A stretch of 64,000 nucleotides of DNA from Paracentrotus lividus. Lineage: Eukaryota > Echinodermata > Echinoidea > Camarodonta > Echinidae. The first letter of the stretch is position 1, and each line of letters begins with the position of its first letter. The DNA lies in contig CALNVZ010003430.1 in assembly GCA_940671915.1 (NCBI GenBank), positions 22,191,638 through 22,255,637 of the forward strand, read 5' to 3'. Below are positions 10,936 through 23,300 of this stretch, piece by piece. The notes beneath the pieces are model-generated. The model made no database searches and was not told the origin of the DNA. It saw nothing but the letters and a program-made list of their open reading frames with translations. The translations under genes were made by a program, and so were the position numbers.

Positions 10936-11654
10936 AGCAAACAAGGGAATAGAACAAGAAAGACCAAGATGAGATCGATGGGAAACGGTAACAGCGCTGA
11001 ACGGTAAAGAGAAATTTTCATAAAAGATACATGTATTTAATGGGAAAATGGAAACTCATTTCATTCTGCTTTCCATGCAAGGTTCCTTTTGGTGTACCCC
11101 ACTCCCTCCCAAGTAATCCACCACCCTTTAAATTTATCTTCCTCTCTCTCCTCCGTTCTTTCACATTTGTTCTCTCGATTTTACAATCTTTTCTTCCTCT
11201 TTGTCCCTCTATAATTCTCTCCCATACTCCTCCTTTTACAATAGTTTGCTTCCTCCCCCACCCCCACCTTTCTGTCACTACAAGTACATTTCCTTTTGTT
11301 TGTTTTTTCCCCTTCATTCTGGACTTTCTCATCAACTACTCTCTTCATCTTTTTTGCTGTTTATTTCCCTCTCTTCCCTCTTTATCTTCCTCCTGGGCCC
11401 CGTAACACAGAGATTTGCGATCAATTCTAATTGGTTTCTTTTGAACAAAAATCACATGCCATTGGCTATTGCCATTTAGCAATTGACTGCAAACCTTTAT
11501 GGAGCCCCGAGCTCCTACTCTTTCCCTCATTTCTCTTTGTTTTGGCCAACCCCTCTTTTGATTTCTCACTCTATTCCTCCCTACCTTCCTCCACAATCCC
11601 TACTTTCTTCTTTTTCTTGATTTTGCCATCTCCCTCTTTTCCTCTCTTCCCTTT

Positions 11655-11675
11655 TGTTTTTGCTCTCTCTCTCTC

Positions 11676-11706
<31 letters not shown>

Positions 11707-11800
11707 ATCTCTAACTGTTCCTCTCTATCTCTCTCCCTGACCCCTACATGTATACACTTCATCCCTTCTTTTCTTTGTTTTTGCCATCTCTCTTTCTCTC
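11655..11800. repeat. (CT)n microsatellite
   Basis: A CTCTCT tract lies on the plus strand, inside a wider pyrimidine-rich stretch (11100-11830). It is nearly complementary in composition to the GA tract 0.7 kb away, so the two tracts could pair as inverted repeats. Confidence 0.9.
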
Positions 11801-11884
11801 TCTATGATTTCTATTTTTTTTCTTCACCTTGACCATACAACACTTGTAATGACTTTTGACTTTAATGCATTCTAATACGTTCAC

Positions 11885-14387
11885 ATTTTGAAGTTCTTTA
11901 TTATATCCTTTACATATAAAGGTTAAAATCTTCAATGTCTTCTATATATAAGATAGTTCAAAATTGATACAATTGAATTAAAATTGCACCAAAAAATGTC
12001 TTCATGTAAGGACGGGCATTCAAGTAAGGCAGAACAGTAAAAATATAAAGACGCCGGAACACCACATAAACCTCATATTATTATTACAAGACAAAAATAC
12101 TTTCTTTAAAATTCAAGTCACAGTCACACGCAAGTACAAAGTATTATTGATAGAGTGGCACGGTATGGTAAACCAAAATAGTTCTTTTATGAACAAGGTA
12201 ATCAACTTCACACACATAACCCTTTAAATGATGAATACTCCTCTAAATGCTACATCACATGAATACAGTACCTAAGAAGTCTACCAAATTCCATTTTACT
12301 CTTTCCTATTTCATTGCCCCATTTTGCTTTTTCATTTTCTCTTAATAATCTGTGGTACTGCCAAACTGACTCTTAACTATAAACTACAAACTTGGTCTGT
12401 TTGAAAAATGTGAGTTTCTGCTTCTGTTGGTTCAATTATTGCAAATGAGATGAACATAGTCGTTAGTGCATGTACATGTACAACTTAATTTTGCATACTT
12501 TTTCCTCAAGTTTCTCTATTGTATTCAAATATAGTCCGATTTCATAAATTTCAGCTTCTCCATTTCATTCCAAAAGTACTGTAGTCAGTCTGACATAATA
12601 ACTATTGAGCTTAAAATTTTCCCAATCAAAAATCTTTTCCATTCAGTACTTGTATGCATGTCAACATGTACTAGCTAAAATTGTTGGTTACCAGCCCACA
12701 ATAAAACACACATCTATAGTCAATATGAATCGATGATATGAAAAAGATACACAGCATTCTATGAAAAAAGATCCAAGCTAAACTCTTCCCTTTGGACAAC
12801 TTGGCCCCAGCCTCCAAACTTTAAGAAGGCCCTACCCTGAACCCTAACTGGACCGAGTTGTCCAAAGGGTATATCAACTGGCATCCACTGTAAAAAAAAA
12901 AATTTTTTAAATTGGGAGGGGGCTTGAAAAGAACATTCAAAGATAAATCTTTAGCTTCATGTACATGTACTTCATTCAACAAACGCATAAAAACTTCTAG
13001 GTACATGTACCTGTACATATATGCACACCATGTGAAAATTATAAATGAATATCACAACAAATTGAATTCATTTAACTTAGTAGACATTAAAATGTTGTTT
13101 TCAACACAATTAATTATGCAAATTTGACGAGTTCAGGGTGCATCCAAGTAAATGAAACACTGAAATATATTTCATACCTTCATTGTTAGTGCATTCACAA
13201 GGAAAAGGCAAAAAAAAAAAAAAAAAAAATTGACATTCCTTGTAGATATGGAAATTCTATACTCTTTTGTTGCAGGTAGCAACACAATGCAATACACCAT
13301 CATAGTCGATACAGACTAGTGAATACTGAAAGAAATAGAATACAAAGAATAGCCTTGGCATAATGAGCGAATTGTATGCTTGTCATTTATATTCGAATAC
13401 ATTAAGAATGTCTTTGTCGATTCATTCAATGCCTTTTGACTGAATACAATGTTTACAGTTCATCTGAGTTCCACAAGAATTATTCTTATTTAAAAGCAAC
13501 AAGACTGTTTCACCAAGTATTCAAATGTAATATCTAAATGTGTCTCCAGAGTACGAGAGAAACTTCCCAAGAGAATGTTGTGGAAAACATTAATATTGTG
13601 AAATTATTCAAAAGTTCATTGATTCAGGGAAAAAATTAAAATCTCCCAAAGTGAAGATATCACCAGCAGAACATACAACACCCAAATAATCACTTAACCC
13701 ATTGGCATGAATGTGATACTTAATAATATTCGTTGTCCTGACACCCTTAATTTGGCAAACAACTACATGGATTCATACCAAACCAAAATGTCTACAAATA
13801 CAAAAGCCTTACATTGTACAAGACTGATTTGCATAAAATGACCAGATGCTAAATTCAGAAAGAGCCCAATTAAAGACATAAGCTCCTGAGTCACCTCATC
13901 ATTCCCAAGAAGAGAGTGAGGGAAAAGAAAGTTCCCAGGATTACATAATAAAGTGAAAGTGAATATTCTGCTTCCCAAAACCATCCATCCATAACATTAT
14001 CGTTTCCACACTTTCAGAATGTGTTCCTCCCTTATAAAAATATATATACTTTCATAAGAATCTCTATATATATATCTCACTCTCTATTTCCAACTCCTAC
14101 CACATATACCACGCCCCTCTAACCCATAAACAGGAATTCAAACCCTGAGTACAAGTATAAAGTACGCCCAATACTCACTGAAGTACAAATGAGCTTTGCA
14201 GGGCTAAATTCATCAAACCTACCACAGTTCTGGACTGTGTCCTTACCTAATATTAAATACAACATCATGTTACTGGAGAAGCGAAAAGGCATTAATGTAA
14301 TAGACTTTGTACAGATATCCTAGTGCCTTTCTGATTCTCCGGCAATGATGCTAGAAGGTCATAGTAGTACAGGGAAGATGCTGTAGG
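11885..14387 (-). other. Candidate long 3' UTR of the minus-strand five-exon gene
   Basis: This is a 2.5-kb stretch directly downstream of the proposed stop codon at 14388. It lacks the transposons that crowd the introns above and has no open frames of note. The plus strand reads TTCTTTATTATA near 11894, i.e. AATAAA on the minus strand, a possible poly(A) signal. Calling it 3' UTR is inference; it could equally be intergenic. Confidence 0.3.
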
Positions 14388-17300
14388 TTACGTCTCGCCA
14401 TCGATGACGGGCATAAGTCTTGTAAGGCACAAGCTGTCCCAGTCAAAGGGTTTGAAATCTAAAGAATTCAAAGGCGAAACAAGAAAGGTATGAGTAAAGC
14501 ATGGAAAACAAATTTGCTTCAATCAAAGCAATTGAAATCGTAGAAATGTCCCGAGATACATCATCTATGGACACTGCTCTGTAGTCTGCTTCATGAACTA
14601 CTATGCTCGTTGTTACTTTTTTTTAAAATAGAGAAATGAACATTGTGACCCAACATATCTTAGCCACCAATAAAATCATGATTACAAAAAGATTTACAAA
14701 CTTTAACTGGTTAAAGTACATGTAAGACATGAGTGAATGTCACATTATTGCGAATTATTCTTATGGGGAAAGTTTTTTATATCATAAGAAAACTGGGTTG
14801 GGAGGGGGGGGGGGATTTTTAAAACTACACAAGAGTAGAAATTCCATCAAATTATTTGTGATTTTGACGGGATAAGTGATAATTGCATAGCTGCCAACTG
14901 TTACGAAAAATTCGTAATTATTACGAATTTTTACCTTTATACGAAAATACGAATGCACCTTTAAAAATTACGAATATGAGCGCCATTATACATGTATTAT
15001 ATTATGACCACTCACGCACGTGTTATATGCATGTTCTATGTAGTTCTACTACGGCGCGCGCGGTACGTACGTACGTGACATGAAAGCAACACACGAAAAC
15101 AGGCATTCGTAGTGAAGGCGGAAGGCCATTCAAAGTACATGCATGTGATGTTAGTGCATACACACAGCGAAAGACGAAAACAGCGCATTCGCGTGAACAT
15201 GCATGTGTGTTGATGTTAGTGCATACACACAGGTATGGTACGAGTAGTTGTGATGTCGCTAGCGAACGCCGACCGTATTTTGTCTCCTCTTCTTCTAGTT
15301 TTGGACCATAAATGGTGGAAAATGGAGCGTAAAAGGGACAATGTTACAACAGCAAATATGGAACAGAGTTTGACTTCATCATCAAATCGGGAAAAGCAAA
15401 CAACATGCATTTTGTACGATATGTCGAAGGGATATCTCCACCTCATGGCGGCCGTAGTGACATTGTTTTGCATACCAAATCAAAACTTCACATCGGGAAT
15501 TTTGAATCTGAATCTTCATCCACACCAAATAACTTCATGGATGTCAACTTCGCAGGATTTAAAATGTTACGCGAGCTGAGTGCTTGTTTACATCATTCTA
15601 CTTGGAGCACAATATTCCTCTTTCTGCTGCTTCTTGAATAATAATCCAAATGTATTGATACAATGTAAGTGATATTGTGAATGCTCATATTTCATTGAGT
15701 TATTCATTCATCTTCAGATTCATGAAAATTTTCTCAAACCTAAGCTCCACCCAAAAACAACAGAAAAAAAAAGGTTTAAATGCTCCAAAATAGGGCTCAG
15801 ATTGCACCAGAGAGCGTCTAGAACCCCGGCCGCAAGGGACTTCGCGCTTCGCGCTCGTGATGTGCGCTTCGCGCACATGTTGATGTGCGCTGCGCGCACA
15901 TTTCTGTGTTTTTTATCTGATCATTACTAATTTGAAATTTCAAATGTTGGCAGCTATGTAATTGCAAGATAAGCATTCAGGGGTAACTTCAATGGCGTGC
16001 TATCATGTAGACAGAGATTGTGCTATGTACATGTAGGTATTCAAGCAAACATAATATTCCGATACTTACATCTAAGAGATGGATTTTCTTCTTTATCTAC
16101 AAATTCCTCTACACACGTTCCTGAAAAAACAAAAGCAAATAAACAAATTTTTGACAAACCTCAAAAGAATGCTTTGTTCAACTTACAGGTAACTGTTTTT
16201 AAAAGGAAGTCTACATTGCAATTTTAGGAGTTATATTACTGAATGGGATTGTTTATACAGTGCGTCCCTAAAAAAAAGAAAGACACCGAGATTGATCAGT
16301 ATTTTATCATAACTTAATCTTGATCTAAATAACCCATCAATTCAAAGCTAAGAGTCTCATCTTTCTTTTGATGATCAATATGATCCATATGTCATGCATG
16401 AAGAGAGGACACCAAAAAGTCATTTGGCAGGTGGTATCTGCAATTCTCTTTCAAATCTACATATTTTAGAAGTCCCTTTCATATGACACCACAACCAATA
16501 AAAATGCTTCATAAATAAGAAAGTTATGTTCATTTAAAATAGTGCTTGCATTTCAATAATTTCATTCAACAAATTTGTTGACTGTTGCCCGTCCTAGCGC
16601 TCGGCAGAAGTAAAAAAATATTTCATGCATGGATGATTGCCAATGAAACGGTCATTTGTGAAGTTTAAATAAGATTAAGCTATGATAAAACATCAATCAA
16701 TCGGAGTTTTTTTTTTTCTTCAGGAATGCACTGTATAGGGTAAACCCCCCCCCAAAAAAAAAAAATAAATAAATAAATAAATAAAATAAAAATACAAAGA
16801 GATCGGACCAGCAAATTTTGTTTTTAAAATAATAAAAGACTGTGAATATGGAGAGAAAGTATGAACTTACCTTTTCTTCCTTGTCTACAGTCATGAAGTT
16901 CTTTTTGTGTCCTTTCCCATTCTGTATTCAATAAATAAAAACAAATTTTTAAAACAGAGTAAGAGATAGAGAGAGAAATATATTATGAAACATTCCCATC
17001 ACAAGGACATGTATAATTTCTAACCAACATTTTTAATCAAATGATCTCACTTCATAATTTTTGTTAATTATCATTAACAGCCACTTTGTAGAAAATGCTT
17101 CTGATGTGAACACACTATTAAAGGTAAAGTTCAACCTGGGTTTAAATCGGTTTTAAAAAACGCAGAAAAATAAACGAAAAATATGAATGGAGGTTTAAAG
17201 AAAATTGACCACAAAGTAACGAAGTTATGAATATTTAAAGCTTTGAGTCTGTGACGTCATATGCGAGCTGCTCTTTTATGTGTTATGTAATGTAAATTCC

Positions 17301-20300
17301 ATAAAGTGTAATTTTTTCATAATTTTTTTTATTTATTTCACCTGTGCAGTTGATAAATCATCAAACCTATGTTCATATACATCAATCATATCTATCAATT
17401 CAACCCATTCCTTTATCAAGAACCATGAAAAGACAAATTTATGGAATTTACATACACAACACAAGGGAGAGCTGCTCGCAAGTGACGTCACAGAATTAAA
17501 ACTTTAAATATTCATAACTTCACTGTTTTGGTCAATTTTCTTCAAACTTTAACTCATATTTTCATTTCATTTTTATGCATTTTTTTAAGCCAATAAAATT
17601 CCAGGGTGAACTTCCCCTTTAAAGGCTACATGATGACGGTATAAAGAGATCCATACCATCAACTAATACAGAACCATATGTTTTTCAAGATGTGCTAAAA
17701 TGGCTGCCTTCACAAGAATAATCAGAAAAAGTTAGGTACAAACCTACCTCAAGACAAAGTGGGATATAATCTAGGATGACTTGCTGAAGTATAATTATAT
17801 GAGTTGATATCTTAAATCTTGTTTAATAATTGCATTTTCATCTTTAAAAAAAAAAAATATATATATATATATAATATATTTATTTTATTATTATTACATG
17901 TTTTTATTACTTATTTATTCTCTCATTTTTTTTTTTATTTTTTTAAATCTATCTATCTCTCTATCTATTTATTTATTTTTATTATTATTTATTTTTTTTT
18001 TTTTTTTTTTTTTTTTTATTTATTTATTTATTTATTTTTTTTGTGGGGGGGGGGAACCATGCCTCCTGGGGTTATAAATTGAATCCAATCATTGATGTGC
18101 ACTCTTCAAAAGTAGGAAATCAGCAATTTAGTGTACAAGGTCAATCATAGATTTCCCTTACAAAGATACCAACCTGAATTTAACATCTTGACTAGTTCAT
18201 AGTGGTCTCGTCCAAGTGGTCGACAGAAAGCCCTGGTGCTAAGTGTTGACGTTGTGAGTGGTGATCCTTTTTTCGGCCTGATATAACAGCACTACTAAAA
18301 GAAGGTCTAGGTGAAGTCTGTGGGCTACAAAGGATAAACAGACAAAATTTTGTCAGAAATACATGTATCTGACTTTCCCTGCGCAAAAAGAAAATAAAAT
18401 ATTATCTATTACATTTACATATATTTGAGCTTAAATACTTTTTAAAAACTCTCTTTCGGGTTTTTTTTTTAAGATAAAAAATATGATTTTCAAAATAGGA
18501 TTCATATCGTTATTCATAGCTTCAAATAAGGTTATGCCACAATACAACATTGAGAAAGATTAAACATGACAGATACCAGCACAACAAAATAGCATTCATA
18601 TCTTTCTTGTTTTTGTATTGTGGCATAACCTTGTTTTAAAGGGGAATTATCCCCTCAGAGAAATTTAGCTTCAGTGAATGGAGACGAACCCCCAAAACAT
18701 ATTGGGAAAGTTTCAGAAAAATGAGGCAATGAATAAGAGAGATATGAATTTTTAGATTTTGAGATCACTTATGATATGGAGATCCTCCAATTGGCAATGC
18801 GACCATGATGTGTGATGTAATGCAGGGAGATCTTTCCCATATCTATTGTAAATATTGTACTAAAATCATCTTTTTTCTTGATTCTAAAGGGAGAATAAAG
18901 AATCTTTTTATGGGATGACTTATAAATATATGAAAGTCATAATATATCATGAAAAGAAAAGCTGTTCTATCACTAGAATGAAAATAAAGAGACATTTTGA
19001 ATAGTTTTTGTGTACACCTAATGGGCAGTTCTCCCTTTGTGACATCACAAATGGTGACCGCGTTGCCAATGGGAGATTTCCTATGTCATTTAGAGATCTC
19101 AATATTCAAGTACTCATAACTTTCTTATCATTTATCCGATTTTCACCAAATCTTCACAAATGTGCTTATTTGGTTTTTCTGCATCCACAGTAAGCCAACT
19201 ATCTACAAAGGGACAATTCTCCTTTGAGTTATAAATAATAATACAAAATTTTATACAATAACTAAAAACAAGATTATGCCATAATACAACAAGAAAGATA
19301 ATATGACAGATACCAACACAACCAAAGCCAGTATTCTGATCGTTTTATTTGATTGTGTAAAAGGCTGCAAGTAGGAATTATAGGGTATACAAAATGCTTG
19401 TCTACAATCTTGAAGCAAATATACATGTATGAAACATGAAAAAGCAAAGGAGAAAAGGCAGATAAAGCACAACAAAAGACATTATCGGCAGTCCTCAAAG
19501 GGATTTTTCAGTAGTTTTTGATGATTAAGATCAGCATGGTATACCAGCATCTTCCTGTGGGAATACAATAATTGGACCACTTCCTTTCCACTACATGGCT
19601 GCCCTTGATCAGGTTCAGACAGGTGACTGCACTACCATGTGCACCAGGCTTGCCATACTCTAAATTGCCAATTGGTCTAAACCCACCTTGCCTAAAGCCT
19701 GTTTGACCTCATCCCGCATGGTCTAATTCCATTCAGTCTACATCCAATGTCTAATCATCTTTCGGTCTAAATGCCACTTTGCCTATTTACCATATTTTGT
19801 CCAATTTCCATTTGGTCAAATCCCACAACAGACTGGTAAATAACCAAACATTCATTTGGAAATTAGACGAAAATGCAATTACACTTTTTGGCTATTAGAC
19901 TTAATGGCAAAGAGGTCTTTAGACCAAGTGAGAATCAGATCAAATATGTATTAGACCAAGGTAAATTTAGACCAAACTGTTAGTAGACCATACATGTATG
20001 AGTTTAACCCACTTGGTTTTAGACAACTTGAGAATTGTGCATTTAGACCAAATGGATATTAACCTCTTACATTATGTGAATCTTGAGCTCAGGTGAGGGG
20101 GTATCTCACTTTATATAGCAGTGAATTCTAGTGAACACAGAAAATGAGCACAAGGCCATACAGAGAGTCCAGCCAACTCAGTGAACTATATCAATATGGC
20201 ACATTTTCTTCTGCACTGCTTTGTTATGCGGCGGTCACAACTCGCCGTACCTTCGACGTGCAACTCCCTACGATGGATTTCGTAGAAAATTCGTGCAGCA

Positions 20301-23300
20301 GAGGTACCTTGCAGGTACAATGCATGTACGACGTGCAGGAAGTTTTTACAATACCCTTACTACAGAAACGCAGGAATCGCAGAAGTTGACCCAGGACCTG
20401 TGCGTGCATTGTACATGCAACGCAGGCTACGTTGATGGCACGTGCCCCGTAGCCTACGACGAGTTGTGTCCGCCGCATTAGGCAAGCACACTACAAAACA
20501 AGTGTCTTATTTATGCCCGACCCTACTGAAAGTACTGTAGACTACATGTATGGCACTGTTATCATTCACAAGGCAGGGAGGGGTCTTGCTAAATATTTTT
20601 GAAGGAGGTAATTTCAAATTTATAGGAGGTACCATCATTGCAAGGGAGCGAAGCAACCAAGGGGTGAGAGGGGGGTGTCACCCTTCCCACAGGACCTTTT
20701 TGGATTTTCCACTTAAAATTGTGCAATCTGGTGCACCTAAAAAGAAAAGTAGGAGTAATCTTTCCAACTATATATTACACATAATATTGTAATCAACACA
20801 TATCATAACTAGAAATGTCAGATAAGCTTTTTGTATCTTATTTCTGTGATATTGGCATGGTTTATTTAGGAATTATAGCCAGTAAGAAATGAGTGAATAG
20901 GCGGCAATTTTTACCGGTTACCTGCTTTGAATGACAGCCCTACAAAGGGATACATGTATATTTAATTCATGCACCTCTAGAGAGAGAGAGAGAGACCAGC
21001 AAAATTGATCCTGAAATGTTTTTAATTAATTTTTTTTTTCAAGGGTTTGAACACAAAACTTGCTTGTAAAATCAAGAATCACAAATCACTTTTTAAAAAA
21101 CAAGTATTTAGCATATGCAATGCAACAATTCTATAATGTCTTAATCTGTTATCTTTCTTCGCTCAATCAGACAAAATTATCATATAATTTTCTTCATCCA
21201 AAATTATTTGGCAAATATGTATGTATCATTCTTTGTTGAGCAGGCTTTGACTGATTCTGGAAGTATCTAATTTCCTGTCTACAATCTTTAACACATGCAC
21301 GAGAAGGCCTACCATAAAATATGTTTAAAACATCAACATGTATGCAGAGGTCAGTCATAAGTGTAGGGTGGGTTTGTTTTTCAGAATTATTTGCTATACT
21401 CATTACCCATTATAAACTACCAGTATTTGATTGTAATAACCGTCACCTCCACTCTCGCTTCCATATAAGATGGGAGTTATTCATGAATGCTCAAAAAACA
21501 GAATGGAAGGTGATTGCATCACAAGACATCAGTTCTTGTATTGCTTCAAATAAAACAATACTCTAAAATATCACAGCCATTGAGTTTTGATTTTTGTACT
21601 CTCCAGGGATGCCAACACTACGGAATAATTATAACATTAGAAATTAGAACGCGAATAACGCAAATAGTGAGAACAGCGAAAATAAATGAATTCTCACTAG
21701 AGAAAACATGAATAATAACATTTTGCTCCGTCGTTCAATTTTGGGGATGCGTTCAAATCAACAGTTTTTCTTTCTCTAGTTAACAAGACATTTGTCTCAG
21801 CTGTTTTAACTATTTGGGCTATTTGCGTTCTAATTTCTAATGTTATAATTATTCCGTAGTGTTGGCATCTCTGCTCTCTTAGGTAAATTTAATCTTAGGT
21901 AATTTGATCATATTTATCAGACATTTTTCTTTTTTCATTTTCATACAGAATCAAAAGGAAAATGGAAATTTTTCAAAGACAGGCAGTATTATTTTTATAT
22001 TCCTGATTAAACTTGAAGCATTGCATAAGAATAAGAAATTGTATAGCCATCTGTACATCTACATAATTATTATTATTTTTTTTTTTTTATTATTTATTCG
22101 GCAAAGAAAATTACAATTGATTTACCACTACATACATTCATGACATACAAAGAAAATTAATTAGGTTACTACTTACTTGATCATGCTACGACCATTTTCT
22201 CCTTCATCCACTGGCTGCTGCAATCCTGGAAAAAGAATAATAATAAATCATTTTTCGTTGAGATCTAACCATCATTTTATTGACCACTTTATCACACAAG
22301 TTACAAGCTGTCAATCATAACCAAAATGGAGACCAAAATATTAACCAAAATAACAAGACTTTTGCATCCAGAAAACATGAGGTTGTTTAGTTTCACAGAA
22401 ACATTGCCAAACGCCATACATGTAGATATACAAATTGAGCGGTGATGCCAATTTGACGAACCCCATAGACGGAACAACTAGACTTTTCAAACTTCCATAA
22501 CTCTCTTATTTTATAACCGATTTTGATGAAACTTTTTTTTAGATTACTCCTCTCATTTTCCTCTTTCCTGTAAGGTTGATTCTCTCCTTGGGTGGGATTC
22601 CCCTTTAAGAACGAATAATCATCGATCTCGTTTTATCCGAATCCATAAAGAACGATTAATCATTGATCTCTGTTTAACTATGTAAGCATCATGATCCCGT
22701 ATATTTCTTGTTTTATTTGAATCCATAAAGAACGAATAATCATTGGTCTCTCTTTCCCGACAACTATATATATAAACAACAGTATCTCGTATATTTAATG
22801 TTTATAATGCAATATGCCATATATAAAGAACGTATTTCATTCATAATTACATGTATATCCGTATTAAAGTAAAGTTATCCCGTATTCCCTTTTATCACAT
22901 GAAATTCAGAACATTTTATTCATTTATTGATTTTACTTTTCAAATCTTTAACTGTATCAACATTAGTATAACATTTATTTATTGTAAATACAATTCCATA
23001 AAGTACAAATATTATTGTATTGCTTTAACTATACAGTGTGTTCCTGAAAAAGGTAATCGAAGTTCAAAGGTCAGTCATTTCAAAAGTATATGGTTTATTT
23101 TTGTGATTTGTTTACCAAACAACTAAGTAACTCATCAGCTTTAATTTGAGACATTGCTTACCTCTAAACTGTAATGGGTAACAGAGTTAGGGTCCTTTGA
23201 AGGTGATAGGTACAAAACCCATTTTTTCCAAGTTTTTCGTTTTTAGGGTATGAAACCAACTTTTTAGAAATTGTTGGTTTCATAGTTTTGGGGGGTTTTG

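Noticed and set aside
10493-11021. Two long Ser/Leu-rich minus frames (154 and 165 residues)
   Set aside because: They arise from the GA microsatellite read as CTC/TCT codons; overlapping frames are equally open.
18192-18326. Alternative exon 3 start at 18326 giving a C-terminus ending DHLDETTMN
   Set aside because: The frame is open for about 45 codons but ends in a stop, while the acceptor at 18277 joins in phase to all later exons. An alternative isoform cannot be excluded.
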